NCBI RefSeq assembly: GCF_020536995.1
Contig: NW_026273349.1
Coordinates: 30,001 to 94,000 of the forward strand
Direction of reading: 5' to 3'
DNA length: 64,000 bases
From: Dreissena polymorpha
Lineage: Eukaryota; Mollusca; Bivalvia; Myida; Dreissenidae
Of this stretch, positions 25,873 through 38,320 are shown one piece after another. Each line of letters opens with the position of its first letter. The stretch's first letter is position 1. A program made the translations under genes and the position numbers. The notes beneath the pieces were generated by a model. That model was not told the DNA's origin. It made no database searches and saw nothing but the letters and a program-made list of their open reading frames with translations.

Positions 25873-26130
25873 TAGCCTCTCTATGTGAAAACACGTTTTA
25901 ATGCATGTGCTTAAAGTGTCGTTTAAGTTTAGCCGGTATATGTGTACAGTCTAATTTGGACGTCACTTTCCGCTTGTATTGCATATTTCGTTTCAATGAA
26001 GTATTGGCTTAGCAACAATCTAGTATTGGCGGAGAGTGTGGTCCCAGATTAGAATGCGCGGACTGCACAGGCTTATCTTGGACGACACTTTACGCACATG
26101 CATTAAACCCCTTTTTCCCATAACAAGGTT
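25873..26130. mobile_element. GTCGTCC-family element, diverged
   Basis: The left half is eroded, the right half good (GGACTGCACAGGCTTATC, GGACGACACTTTACGCACAT). An older copy than its neighbour at 25602. Confidence 0.75.
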
Positions 26131-26144
26131 AAAAATATAGTGTA

Positions 26145-27049
26145 CCGTAATTACTCTATGTTTACGGACACTTAAAAATAATTAATTTTGTTCGTGTCCG
26201 AAAACTTAGATACGCAAAATATTCACAAAATACAGGTGTCCGAAAACTTAGAGTCGAAAATTGAAGTGTCCGAAAATAGCTTCAATTGTATCAACGACTA
26301 CCGGTAATAGCACGCGCTTGTAAAATACCATGCTGTAAAGTATAAATTACAGTTATACATGTTTGCTATGCATTTTAAATAATTTTAAATGCTTAATTTA
26401 TTTGACAGAAAGTTACTACAAGGTTGTACTTTGACCAACGAGTTCAAAGATAAGCATGTGTTGTACCGATACTCGCTAGTATGAACCTGTAATTAACGCA
26501 ATAAAAAATTCAAACTATGAATTCTTTGTTTGTTCCTTTCCAATAGTTGTTATTTAACACCTTCCATTGTTCGTAAAACTTGCAAAAGGGTGCATCACAC
26601 TTTGAAGCGTTTAGTATTTGTCACAGTTATTTAACTAAGAAGTGGTAGTACCATTGCGGTAGATAATTTAACTGTTAATTGGCGCTCCCCCTGGCAATTG
26701 TCATAACGCTTATGCTATCGGGCGAAACCATTGTTTAATACCGGTTTACAAGGTTATTTACCCAATTACGCAAATGTAATGGTCCGTTGCCCTCAGGCAT
26801 GCACCTGCCATGTTTTATGATGTTAATCTGGTTTTAAAACCCCATGATCGAAGTGTCATGAGATATCAAAAACAGGATAGAAATTGTGTAAAATAGCGCT
26901 GTGAAATATACTGTCCGAAAACTTAGAGACATTAATTATGGACGAAAACTCGTGTGTCCGAAAATTAAGAGTCACGAAAAATAATTATTTTTGCTAAAAA
27001 AAGGGGTGTCCGAAAACTTAGAGTGTCCGAAAACATAGAGTAATTACGG
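26145..27049. mobile_element. TA-flanked inverted-repeat element with repeated GTGTCCGAAAACTTAGAG motifs
   Basis: TIRs of about 27 bases (CCGTAATTACTCTATGTTT then CGGACAC) with one mismatch, bounded by TA on both sides (26143-26144, 27050-27051), as in Tc1/mariner-type elements. Near both ends lie direct copies of GTGTCCGAAAACTTAGAG or close variants, about seven in all, same orientation. No transposase frame; non-autonomous. Confidence 0.8.
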
Positions 27050-27222
27050 TATCCATTCTCCGAATTAGCGTTCTATGCTAATAAAGCAGTTATCCTCTCC
27101 AATCTACGTCAACATTATTTCCTGATTGAACAAATCGCCTCTAAACTTTCCATTTCGAGTCAACTACTTGTTCTTTACTTTGCTAGTGTCGGTATAATGT
27201 AACGGCGTTCCTTTTGTTACAG

Positions 27223-28752
27223 GTGATGAGGTGGATGAGGCCCTCTACGACACAGAATACACCCAGTCGACGGGCCTGGTATTCCCACGTGACTGCAAGA
27301 GACGCAAATTGGTGAAATACGCCCGGAAATGCGATCTAACGGTCACCAAGAGAGGGAATTGGTACATCGTCAGGGTAAATATTCTGCAATTTGGCATATA
27401 TTATAAACGGGTAAAATAACCATATTATGTATATTTATTTTGATCGCATTTAGTAAAAAATTTACGTTTTAAGTATCGTAGGTTAAAACATGTTTTGGTA
27501 CATTTGTACAAGCAAAGTATCACTCTTGACTTAGGAGGTAGTTAAACAATATGATAATCGAGCAGTTAAACAATATGTGTTCCTCGACAATCATCTATCG
27601 AAATGTTTAAAGTACTAGAACGTTTGTTACGTTTTTCATTGAACATTTCATAAATATTTACATTCTGAGATTTTAAAAAATAAACAGTTTTTATGAATTA
27701 CCAATTTTGAATATTTGCGCAGATGTTTGTTTTCTTTTGAAACAATATTTGCTTATGAAAGTGCACACTCAATTCATAACGTATGTATGCATTTACATTG
27801 TGCGTACAATAAGTTTGTCAACACGATCCAGCAATCCCTGTGTCTTACTTTATTATAAAACTCGAGAAGAAACGAATTTAAATGCAGTCGTTTTAAACCA
27901 ATCATTACGAATTCATCAACATGATTAAAGGTACGCAATAATGATCTCATGCACATGTGTCCTTGTGTTTACGGGACTCGTTCAGAGTGTTGCAAACGAC
28001 AAATAAAAAAATTGAATGGATTCAACGAATCATGTTTCCATTATGTTTCAATTAATACAACACTACGCATGTTAAACATATATATGTGGTTTTTGATAAG
28101 CATCGATCTTAATCGTTAACATTATAAAACGTGAGTAAGCCTTTTCATCGATAATTAAGTAAAGACGTTTATTATCGACATAAAGTTAAAAATTGAGTTA
28201 ATAATTCACAGGCCTTTGTAGTGTAGTGTTAGAGAGTTCACCTTTGCTACTATATGTCCCGGATTTGATCCACAGGGAAGCGTATTATAATGATTTGTGG
28301 GGGCTAATCAGCGATGACACTTTCCGCCTGTGAGGTATTTTTCGTTTAAAGTAAATTTATTTTAAGCGAAAATTAAGTTAAGCCGAACTGCAAAGGCTAA
28401 TCTTATTTGCGTTTAGCCGATTTGTTTTTCAGAACAGGAATCATATTATATCTTAGGGGCATAGTTGTATTTTTGAAGGGAAACAAAACAGTACAACGTG
28501 CCTCTTAAATAGTAGGACCCCGAAACTGAAAAGCGAATCACGGCCATCCCGTGCAAAGTCAGAAAAAATCGTTTGTGCCGGAGAATCATCAACCGTCTGA
28601 CCGCTCGATGTGAATGAGGTATAACATCTACTGAATCTTCTATTACACAGCCACCAACATACTACGGCGAATCAGAATACTACAAACAGAACGAAACACC
28701 TGAAAACGATGCGATGGCACAATTGTACGAGACCTACCAATACAAAGATTAG
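27223..28752 (+). CDS. Last two exons of an unidentified gene
   Basis: Exon 27223-27374 follows a good acceptor (CTTTTGTTACAG), enters in phase 1 and ends at AGG|GTAAAT in phase 0. Exon 28651-28752 follows TATTACACAG in phase 0 and runs 33 codons to TAG. Together 84 residues: an acidic start (GDEVDEALYDTEYTQS), a basic middle (CKRRKLVKYARKCDLTVTKR) with two Cys, then a Tyr-rich tail (PPTYYGESEYYKQNE, YETYQYKD). The tail could be a cytoplasmic tyrosine-rich segment or part of a secreted product; I do not recognise the family. No 5' exon was found in the 6 kb upstream, which is full of repeats. Confidence 0.6.
28213..28276 (+). repeat. tRNA-like SINE head, degenerate
   Basis: GTAGTGTAGTGTTAGAGAG is A-box-like and CCCGGATTTGATCC is B-box-like, about 40 bases apart. 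No tRNA fold closes, so this is a SINE remnant. Confidence 0.4.
28303..28436. mobile_element. GTCGTCC-family element, eroded
   Basis: GGCTAATCAGCGATGACACT, TTTCCGCCTG and a later GCAAAGGCTAATC survive; both ends are unclear. Confidence 0.55.
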
Positions 28753-28776
28753 TAAGGAATTCAATATTTAAAAAAG

Positions 28777-28999
28777 TCTCGCTCTGGGAAAACGGGGTTT
28801 AATGCACATGCACAGGCTAACCAGGGACGACCATCTCCGCCTAAAATTAGTTTTTGGTAAAAAAAAAAAATCATTGAAACGAAACGTCCCATGTAAGCGA
28901 TAAGTATCGGCCCTGATTAGCTTTTGCAGACTGCACTGGCTTATTTGGGATGACAGTTTACGTACATGCATTAAACACCGATTATCCAGGGCAAGTCTC
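28777..28999. mobile_element. GTCGTCC-family palindromic element
   Basis: Lies 24 bases after the stop of the gene ending at 28752, so it is probably within or next to its 3' UTR. The core head GTGTCGTCC is deleted; the tail is normal. Confidence 0.7.
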
Positions 29000-29370
29000 A
29001 AACGAGGACGATCTATTTGAAAGCACGATACAGTTAAATATCATGAGATAGTATTATAGTTGCTAGTGTTCTTTCTATATTTCTAAAACTGCCTTACTCG
29101 ATTAAAAAATACGCCTCATATATGTCTTTCCAAGATAAACAATGTTATTTTAATAATTAAGCAAGCTGTTGACTTACCATTCTTTTGTTAGAATACATTT
29201 CAAAGCATCGGAAAATCATGAAACAATGTATAAACAAATCCTTATATCGAGTGTAAGTAAATATATATACATAAAGTGTATGTAAAAACTGCTATAAGTT
29301 TGTATATGTTTATCAGTATAATGATGTACCGTTATAAGAAAACATTACTTGGGGGTTTGATATAAATGTT

Positions 29371-29580
29371 GAGGTTCTCTCCGGGGAAATTTGGTTGCAT
29401 GAATGTGTGCTGTGTGTTCCCTTTCGCAAAGGCTAATGAAGGACGACGCTTTTATGCTTTTTTCGTTTAAAGGAAGTCTCATCTTTCCGAACATATAGTT
29501 AAGGCTGAAAGTATCGTCCCTATATAGACTGTGCAGATGCACACGCTAATGTGGAACTATACTTTACGAACGTTCATTTG
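29371..29580. mobile_element. GTCGTCC-family element, diverged
   Basis: GCAAAGGCTAATGAAGGACGAC and GAAAGTATCGTCCC are recognisable; directly abuts the next copy head to tail. Confidence 0.65.
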
Positions 29581-29844
29581 AGTCGTGTTCTGAGAAAACT
29601 GGGCAAACTGCATGTGCGTAAAGTGTCATCCCAGATTAGCCTGTGCAATCCACACAGCCTAATCAGGGACGACACTTTCCTCTTTTTATTGTATTTTTCG
29701 TTAAAATGAAGTCTCTTCTTATCAAAAATCCAATTCAGGCGGAAAGTGTCGCCCCTGATAAGCCTGTGCGGACTACACAGGCTAATTTGGGACGACACTT
29801 TACGCACATGCATTGTGTCAAGTTTTCTCAGAACGCGACTCATT
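29578..29844. mobile_element. GTCGTCC-family element, nearly full length
   Basis: Complementary outer ends TGAGTCGTGTTCTGAGAAAA and TTTTCTCAGAACGCGACTCA, both dyads and the internal linker are present. A good reference copy for the family. Confidence 0.85.
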
Positions 29845-29880
29845 AGACCACCCTTTCAAGAGCGAGGCTTACATACTTAC

Positions 29881-30411
29881 ACGTTCCACATGTGTAGAAA
29901 TTTTATATTGTACCAATATTGGTTACATAAACGTTCCACAGATGTAGAAATGTTATATTGTACCAATATTTGTTACATAAACGTTCCACAGATGTAGAAA
30001 TGTTATATTGTACCAATATTTGTTACATAAACGTTCCACAGATGTAGAAATGTTATATTTTACCAATATTGATGTAGAAATGGTATATTATACCAATATT
30101 GGTTACATAAACGTTCAACAGATGAAGAAATGGTATATTGTACCAATATTTGTTACATAAACGTTCCACATATGTAGAAATGGTATATTGTACCAATATT
30201 GGTTACATAAACGTTCCACAGATGTAGAAATGTTATATTTTACCAATATTGGTTACATAAACGTTCCTCAGATGTAGAAATGGTATATTGTACCAATTAT
30301 TAGTTACATAAACGTTCCACAGATGTAGAAATGGTATATTGTACCAATATTGGTTACATAAACGTTCCACAGATGAAGAAATGTTATATTTTAGCAATAT
30401 TGGTTACATAA
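29881..30411 (+). repeat. 50-bp minisatellite, about 10.6 units
   Basis: Unit ACGTTCCACAGATGTAGAAA plus about 30 more bases ending GTTACATAA. One unit is shortened near 30070. Starts about 35 bases after a GTCGTCC element. Confidence 0.95.
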
Positions 30412-30623
30412 TATACATCCTGTCATTGTGTTTTTTGAGTCAGATAAAACATTAACTGTTGTCTTAATCCACAATCAAAACGAAATCGATTTTTATAGTA
30501 TTAATTGATGAATCATCAAACACATTTAAAATATATTTTCAATGGAAACGCTGTTAAAAAACCAGTTGATATATGCGTGTATATATTGAAAATAACCAAA
30601 AGTATTTAATAAAAAAACACATC

Positions 30624-31105
30624 TTAAGGTTATATTACACTAATTCCGATTCCCATAGGGTCCCATTATAAAACTGACAACTTTCACAGCATTTTTCTTG
30701 CCTTTCCGACGTATCAATTTTTCCGAACCTGGTATCATTTTAAAGATGGATCTGTCATCTTCCAATAATTGCAATCAAAAACATACCGTCTCGCAACTTC
30801 TAAGAAAGTAAATCGCTGTCGAATGAACCCACCGTAGAAAAACGTGTTTCGGAATCCTAATTTCGACAAAAGCCCCACACAATAGAAAACACACCCTCAA
30901 AAGTTCATCTTTTAAGTTAGCTTCCAATCAAAGGCATCAAAGTACTCCAGACACATACAGGATATTACAAATAACCACGAAAGTCATGTCTCACATTGTT
31001 AAATGGCTTATATTCAAGAAGAGAAAAGGAACTCTTTAGAAATATGCACTACTTTCGAATGGACCACGGAGGGATACACAATGATTTAGTGTAATGTAAC
31101 CTTTA
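30624..31105. mobile_element. TIR element (AGGTTATATTACAC family), copy A
   Basis: Left end TTAAGGTTATATTACACTAA, right end TTTAGTGTAATGTAACCTTT; about 480 bases, non-coding. Nearly identical to 33588-34072, hence recently active. A diverged inverted relative is at about 36740-37200. Confidence 0.8.
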
Positions 31106-33587
31106 TGGGAACTCAACTTTGTCCTATCTTTTTCAAACTTTCTCCACATGAGATTTCAACTATTTCCACAATGAATATGCAATTTCAGTGCATTGGGATG
31201 GGGGTAAAGGCCTTAAAATGGCCATTTAAAGCGGTGACTAAATTGGCCGCAGTCAAGTCGGAATGCATGATTTTTAGTCTAAGTGACGACAGCTGATTTT
31301 GCGTCTCCAATTATTGTTACGCGTAACTTTCATGGCAAAAACTGGTATCATTGCATGCGAAATTCACCAATATATCAGCAAAAGGCCCAAATAAATGTAT
31401 TGATTGTGAATCAGTGTACTTTTCTTGATGAAATAGGAGACTTTTTTTTAATTTAAGCACTTTTTTCAATAAAAAACTCACTGACAGCATATAAAATCAT
31501 GTTTTTTAAGAAAATTATTATTAAAAGCTTCACTTACAATCTAAACATACACATTGCAATTACAAAAATTAATGCTATTATGATGAGAGGCATAATTTTC
31601 AGCTTTCAAGCCGGCTACCCAAAATTAACACTTAAAAAGGCGCAAATCGCTCCTTCAACAGCTTACGACAAAAAGTGACACTTAATGCGCATCCAGATAG
31701 TCTCTCTCATATAAATAAGTCCTGTTAGCGACATTTTATTAAGTATTCTCTTTAAAATCCAGTGTTGAAAGCGTAAGTTTTGCAAAAATGTCCACAGTCA
31801 CCATGCAAAAGAGCATGTTTGCTAAGGAATTCCTACGCGAGTGGCCACACTAATGTCGTGGCAAGAAAGTTATTTGGGTGTGATTCCTCTGTAGTTCAGT
31901 GAAAATTCATTCCACTACCTGGGGATGACTATCAGGATCAATTTTCCCAGCTTGGTGTAGTGTTGACCTTTCAGGATGTTGATGGATCGTCCACAAGCGC
32001 TGCACCACTGCGTCCTCTGTTCAGGACACAGAGTCGGATTGAGGTGTACACAAACCCGCAGTCAGGCAAGGATCATCCAGACCTTTAATAAAATAAAATG
32101 TTTAGGCCCCTGAAACTGGCAATTATGTTCAACACTGAGATAAGGATACACATAGAGGAGACATCATGCCATGGCTTTCTCATTATTGACACGGCAAATT
32201 CGAGCAGCCGGGGACTTGGCTCTAAACAAAAACAGGTATGCTCCATCAATGTGAGCAAGATGGCATGTCAGAGTTAAAAAGGGCAAACAAACATACAAAA
32301 GAGATATGTAGGAAATTAGATATTAAATGCCAGAAGTAATTTTAAGTATTGTTTTTCTGTCTGCAAGGGTTGCTGTGGAAAATAGTGCTTAACGCATAGT
32401 TTGGCCTGTAGGGGTTCTGCTAGCAAGAACAAATCGAAGTCATATCTTCCCGCGAACTGTAAGCTTGAGATAACCATATCTGATGAAGTACTGCTTTGAG
32501 AATGCATTCTTATTATACTTGAACCAGATCGCATTGACAGCACAAGGCTTCAGACCCCCCAAAAGTGTGAGGCTTTCAATAGTGCTTACCTGATACCAGA
32601 CCGCATTGCCCGAGACAGTGACTTTCTCCCGGAACTGCACAGGCTGCATCCGCAGCAAAATCCTTAAGCTCAATCATGGTCTGGCTGACTCTGAAATAGT
32701 GATATCTGAATTTACAGATTCTCATTTGTCTAAAGGTTATGAGTTTATTGCCTATCTTATTAAAAGCAAACACAATGACATGCTTAAAAAGACATGTGCA
32801 TTTCTGAAAAGACATACAGCTGCCCGATACTTGACAAGGAAAAGGCGCTATGGTCTTCACTCTGAAATTCATTACTCTAAGGGCTTAACAGAACAAAAGC
32901 CAGATCTTACAGCTAATTGGCCACACCTACAGCTAAATATGCTTTATAGGTTGAAAATAAAGTTATTTGTCTGAAGAACTAGTGCTATTAACTCATCAGC
33001 TATGTTGCTCCACTGGCCGCAATTCTGTAAACATAGTGTATATATGGAAATACCTAGTCTACCACCTGCATCGCACCACTACGTCCACTGTAAAAATACA
33101 CAGCTAAGTTAGTACTTAAACGAACAAACTGAAATTCATGTGTTAATTAAACAATCAGTTTGATGACTCACATTGAAATCATGTCCAGTGCACCAGTCAG
33201 AGCAAGACAGCTAGCGGATTGTTGACCATCTACGGCTCAAGGACAAACGGTCAGGCCTACAAACAAAGAGAAAAATGGCATAAATGGCTTGCATGCATGT
33301 AATTTTGCATATTTTTCATCTTGCTCTCCACCTGAAACTTCAATCTATGGACATAATAATATTTACATTTAAGATTTGTTGGAAATGTTACCCTTACTTG
33401 TCCATACCAGGTCCCCCACCCATCCGGAACCGTCTAAAACCACCTAAAACATCCATTTGGACCAAAATATTGACACCTCTCATCTATTTTAGCACCCAAA
33501 TCATCAAAACATTCATTAAAATTCATTTTCTACTTGTCTCGCTTGCAGACGAATCCATGTGACCGTGACATTGCAGTAAATGTGCTT
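31106..33587. other. Unidentified block between two TIR elements, partly coding-looking
   Basis: Two stretches have coding-like composition. About 31969-32087 plus reads FQDVDGSSTSAAPLRPLFRT and on to a stop followed by AATAAA. About 32606-32974 plus is an open frame with LADSEIVISEFTDSHLSKGY and many charged residues; its minus strand has a good GTAAGC donor near 32588. I cannot name a family. It could be a gene relic or cargo. Confidence 0.35.
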
Positions 33588-34072
33588 TTTAAAGGTTATA
33601 TTACACTAATTCCGATTCCCATAGGGTCCCATTATAAAACTGACAACTTTGACAGCATTTTTCTTGCCTTTCCGACGTATCAATTTTTCCGAACCTGGTA
33701 TCATTTTAAAGATGGATCTGTCATCTTCCAATAATTGCAATCAAAAATATACCGTCTCGCAACTTCTAAGAAAGTAAATCGCTGTCGAATGAACCCACCG
33801 TAGAAAAACGTGTTTCGGAATCCTAATTTCGACAAAAGCCCCACACAATAGAAAACACACCCTCAAAAGTTCATCTTTTAAGTTAGCTTCCAATCCAAGG
33901 CATCAAAGTACTCCAGACACATACAGGATATTACAAATAACCACAAAAGTCATGTCTCACATTGTTAAATGGCTTATATTCAAGAAGAGAAAAGGAACTC
34001 TTTAGAAATAAGCACTACTTTCGAATGGACCACGGAGGGATACACAATGATTTAGTGTAATGTAACCTTTAA
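33588..34072. mobile_element. TIR element (AGGTTATATTACAC family), copy B
   Basis: Same orientation as copy A with only a handful of differences over about 480 bases. Flanks read TTTTAA at the left and TTTAAGG at the right, compatible with a TTAA or TA target. Confidence 0.8.
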
Positions 34073-34287
34073 GGTCGAACATCCTTAAATGTATATTTAT
34101 GTTGAATTTGTCCGAGTCATGTGTTCTTTAATGTTTGTGACTAGACAATTTCGCCTCGGAGTTATCTCAAGGCCATTATCAGATAAGAAATGTATTGTAT
34201 AACGTGTTCCCTCCGTCGACTTTAAAACAAATGCCAACATGACCTGTTACATATACGCGCGTGTAAATACACACGGGTATATATATA

Positions 34288-34527
34288 TGAGTCGTGCTTT
34301 GTGAAAAGGGGGTTAAATGCATGTGAGTAAAGTGTCGTCCCAGGTTAGCATGTGCAGTCAGCAAAGGCTAATCAGGGACGACACTTTCCGCATGAACTGG
34401 ATTTTTGCTAAGTAGAGACTTTCTTTAAAACGAAAAATACCATAAATGCGGAAGGTGTCGTCCCTGATTAGCCTGGGACGGCACTTAACGCACATGCATT
34501 AAACTCCTTTTTCAAAGATCACGACAC
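34288..34527. mobile_element. GTCGTCC-family palindromic element
   Basis: Both dyads and linker present (CATGAACTGGATTTTTGC); the right dyad is partly deleted. Confidence 0.8.
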
Positions 34528-34749
34528 ACGCCTTTTCGTACGCCATATCATACTCGTCTGATATCACATGATATCAAAAGTCACCAACCATATATTCTCT
34601 ATGTCACTAACATTAGGTGAGATGCGGTCTGCGATAACGGGGCTTAATGAATGTAGGGCATTGTAGTTATAAGTGTGTGAATATGCGTCTTGACTTCACA
34701 ATGTTTTTGCGTGTACGATATGTCATCAAAATGTTTGTGAAATCATAAT

Positions 34750-35012
34750 ATGAGTCGTGTTCTGAGAAAACTGGGCATAATGCATGTGCGTAAAGTGTCG
34801 TCCCAGATAAGCCTGTGCAGTCCGCACAGGATAATCATGGACGACACTTTTCTCTTTTTATTGTATTTTTCGTTTAAAGAAAGTATCTTATTTACTAGAA
34901 TACAGTTTAGGCGGCCTGTAGTTTCACAGCAAAGCCTTTGCGAACTTGACAGACTAATCTCGGACCACACTCACTTACATGCATTAAGACCAGTTTTCAC
35001 AGAACGAGTCTC
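34750..35012. mobile_element. GTCGTCC-family palindromic element
   Basis: Left end intact (TGAGTCGTGTTCTGAGAAAA), right half diverged (TCGGACCACACTCACTTACA). A stray head fragment of the same family lies just before, at about 34620-34660. Confidence 0.75.
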
Positions 35013-35709
35013 AAATCATTGTCGATTAACTCCAGTGGAACTCCCAGAAAAAAAATCAAATACTTTACACATTTTAAGTAGTTACCACAATTTGTGTTTC
35101 TTTTCTGATTTCAATGCGTATGTTTGATTTTTTGTCAGCAAGATATTCGTTACTTGGGATTCAAACCACTTTACAAATGTGTGGACAATTTGTTAAGCAG
35201 ATTTAATTTCTAACTGCTGTTTTGTCTCGAATTTCGGACTGTCAAGTGGATAATTTAGCAAAACATCCGAAAAACAAATTGACATTAAAATCAAAGCCGT
35301 TGAAGTGTTTTGTCGATGTTTTATATGTACATGAATACATTGATTCGCAAATCGTTATATTTATGATTAACAATGCTATCAAACACATATGCATAAGACA
35401 TTTTGCTAATTCAACAACAAAACGTTTTAAAATGTGATAAGTTCGGACGATTTCACAAGGAAAACATTTTTCTCAACTGTTGTGATTATGCTATTCACAA
35501 TGTACAAATAATGTTGGAAAAACATATCATTAACTGTCAATCGTTTCAAGTTTTCTAATTAAAACGTTAACTCAGAGCGGTTAAAATATGTTTTATTACA
35601 GTGTAGTATTTTATACCTGGAGCAAATGACCTTAACAACGACTTAATGTTAAGCTAGTTTGTAAACAGCTATTCAATTTTGATGGTCATTAGAGAAACAC
35701 CATTTGAGA
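35013..35709. other. Intergenic, nothing recognised
   Basis: AT-rich, frames broken, no repeats matched within the window. Confidence 0.5.
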
Positions 35710-35967
35710 ATAGTTCTGAGAAAACTGGGTTTGAAGCCTCTGCGTTATGTGTCGTCCCAGATTAGCATGTGCAGTCCGAAAAGGCTTATCAGGGACGACA
35801 CTTTCCGCTTTAATAAAATTTTGCGTTTAACGGAAGTCTCTTCTTAGTGAAAATCCAGTTTATGCGGAAAACATTACCCCTGATGAACGTGTGCGTTCTG
35901 CAAAACCTAATCCGGCACGACATTTTACGCACACGCGTTATGCACCGTTTCCCCAAAGTACGGTTAA
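35710..35967. mobile_element. GTCGTCC-family palindromic element
   Basis: GTGTCGTCCCAGATTAGCAT, GGCTTATCAGGGACGACACT and a mutated right half; both ends present. Confidence 0.75.
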
Positions 35968-36387
35968 CAGATAGTGCATCACGTTTGAAACGGAACAATT
36001 CACTTTAGTCAAATCTTGAGAAAATCCTGTTCAACAAGGACGTTGGGATAGAACATTTGGTACACAACAAAAAACAAGCTAGATAGCATCAATACTTAGC
36101 ATCACGTATATTTTGTTGAAGGTAAATGGGAGATGATACATAAAATAAACCATAATTTAAATAGCAAACAGCACGCCCATAAATGAGGCAGTTTCACAGT
36201 TGTTTAGGAAAAACATATTTTTTTCCATCTCAACCAATAAGAGCAGGAAACCTTTTCTTACAAGTTATTTGGCGGATGTTTAACGATGCTAACTGGGCTC
36301 ATGTAATCGTGATTCACGTCCGGGAAGAAGTCGTCACGTGTTTATTGTGAATGCTACTATTGAGTCGGGTTTTTTCATGAGTATTTT

Positions 36388-36480
36388 GGCCTCGTTCTGG
36401 GTAAACAAGGCTTAATGCATCAGGCTTAATATTCCGCCTAAACTGGATTTTCTCTGAAAATAAATACTTATCTAAACACC
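36388..36480. mobile_element. GTCGTCC-family fragment
   Basis: CTCGTTCTGGGTAAACAAGG, then CTTAATGCATCAGGCTTAAT and CCGCCTAAACTGGATTTTC; most of the element is deleted. Confidence 0.6.
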
Positions 36481-36739
36481 TGTGTCTATTGCATGCAATC
36501 AATTACGAATGAGATGTCAATCTCTTTTTTGTTTTTGATTTACAAAGGAATGTTAGCTAGCCTTGATTAAGTAATCCAAGTTGAGAAAATGCAATACAGA
36601 TTTCGCATCACGCGACATACACAAATGCGTGTTTTGGGTGTTTCTAGTCTTCAGATCGACATGAAACTGTGTATGTGTAGTACAAATAGATTTATAAAGA
36701 CGAAGATGCGTTTGTTTATATGATCTGAAAAGTTTTTTT

Positions 36740-37200
36740 AACGTAACATTACACTTGATCCTTTATCCCTCCGAGATATTTCTAAAGAGTACCTTTTTCG
36801 CTTTTTTCATTTAAAGCACATTAGCGAACGCACTCATGTTTTTTATTTTGGTTATTCCAGTATCGAATGTGTGTCTGCAACATATATGTGCATTTCATTA
36901 GGGACTATCATGAAATATTAACGTTTAGGGATGCGTTTATTGAAGTACGTTGCTTATGTCGAAATCTAACTTCGGAAAGTCTGTTTTCCGAGGGTTCTTG
37001 TCTTTGAGCGAATTTAACTTTCTTAGAAATTGCGAGATGATACTTTTTCATAGCAATTATTTGAAGAGGACAAATCCATATTTAATTTGATGCCGGTCTT
37101 GCACAATTTGATATATAGGAAAGGCAAGAAAAATGCTTTGAAAGTTGGCAGTATTATAACAGGACCCTATGGGAATTCGAATACGTGTAATCCAAACTTA
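36740..37200 (-). mobile_element. Diverged inverted copy of the AGGTTATATTACAC TIR element
   Basis: Read on the minus strand it follows copies A and B: GGGTCCTGTTATAATACTGC, TTTTTCTTGCCTTTCC, then the TTAGAAATATCTCGG end. Older than A and B. Confidence 0.65.
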
Positions 37201-37466
37201 AGCGATATATACCATCTTTATACTTTATAATAATGCAGTTCATGCATAGCATCAATGAAAATATGATTTCGTGTACATTTTAGAAATTCAATTTTTTAAA
37301 TTTTACAAATCAGTTAAAACTTAAAGATGCTAAAGATGGACTTTAACTCAAAATCGCCGGATAAAATATATCGTTTAAGTTGTGTTATGCATTAAATTGG
37401 TAGAATCTAGTTTCAAAGTTTCAACCAAAAATTAGTAGCCAACATTTTTGTCTGAAACTCTCAACA

Positions 37467-37640
37467 TTCGCCGTGGTGTAGAGGATGAGGTGTCCGCCTA
37501 GCGATCGGGAGTTAGTGGGTTCGATTCCCATTCTTTGAGCGGTTCATTAACTCCTCTATAGACATCAAATAATGGTTCTTTCTAAGAAACGAACTCGAAA
37601 ATGTCCATAACTGCCGATATTAATCGAAAGAGCGGTTGGC
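37467..37640 (+). repeat. tRNA-derived SINE
   Basis: TGGTGTAGAGGATGAGGTG (A box) and GTGGGTTCGATTCCC (B box) at 37478-37528, followed by a non-tRNA body. The acceptor stem does not pair, so this is a SINE head rather than a working tRNA gene. Confidence 0.6.
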
Positions 37641-37724
37641 AGTAAATATATATATTTTTTTATTTTATTATATTAAAAAAAATAGAATTTAAAAATACTC
37701 CGTTTTAATGCGACCTAAATACAA

Positions 37725-37875
37725 CGTTGCAGCAACGTTGGGAAAAAACGTCGCAGCAATGTTGGGAAAAAAACGTCGGGAAAACTTTCATATAGACCAT
37801 TGGTACAACCAAACTGCAACGTTCGAATGCAACCTAAATACAACGTTGCAGCAACGTTGGATGCCCACTGGGTTA
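37725..37875. repeat. CAACGTTG-rich repeat
   Basis: ACAACGTTGCAGCAACGTTG occurs twice, about 115 bases apart, with two GGGAAAAAACGTCG variants between. Ends TGCCCACTGGGTTA. Probably the tip of a transposable element. Confidence 0.5.
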
Positions 37876-38076
37876 TTGTAGATCCTCAAACCATACTAGC
37901 CACGAAAAAGCTAGGACTCTAAACGTACTCATTTGATTGTACAATATATTAATTGATCTTCTTTAAAGGAAACGGCGATATTGTCGATCACGGCCGATAC
38001 TTGATTAAAATATTCACAGCGATTACCGCCACATCCAAACTACTCAAACACTCCACAGAGATCTCCAATTTAAGGG

Positions 38077-38310
38077 CTGTATGCATGTGCGTAAAGAGTT
38101 GTTCATGGTCCCAGTGCAGTCCGCACAAGCTAATCTGGGACGACACTTACCACTGTATTTATTTATTTTTGTTAAAAGACGTCTCTTCTTAGCGAAAATC
38201 CAGTTCAGGCGGAAAGTTTAGTTCATAATGACCGTATGCAGACTGCACAGGCTAATCTGAGACGACACTTTACGCACATGCATTAAATCCATCATTGCCA
38301 GAGGGAGGCT
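38077..38310. mobile_element. GTCGTCC-family palindromic element
   Basis: Recognisable head (GCATGTGCGTAAAGAG) and a good tail (GACGACACTTTACGCACATG, then GCATTAAA). Confidence 0.75.
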
Positions 38311-38320
38311 CGTATCTGTT

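Noticed and set aside
29574-29846. Overlapping frames on both strands
   Set aside because: Both lie wholly within a palindromic GTCGTCC element; similar frames recur at every good copy.
37467-37545. Possible functional tRNA gene
   Set aside because: A and B boxes are present but the acceptor and anticodon stems do not pair; a SINE head fits better.
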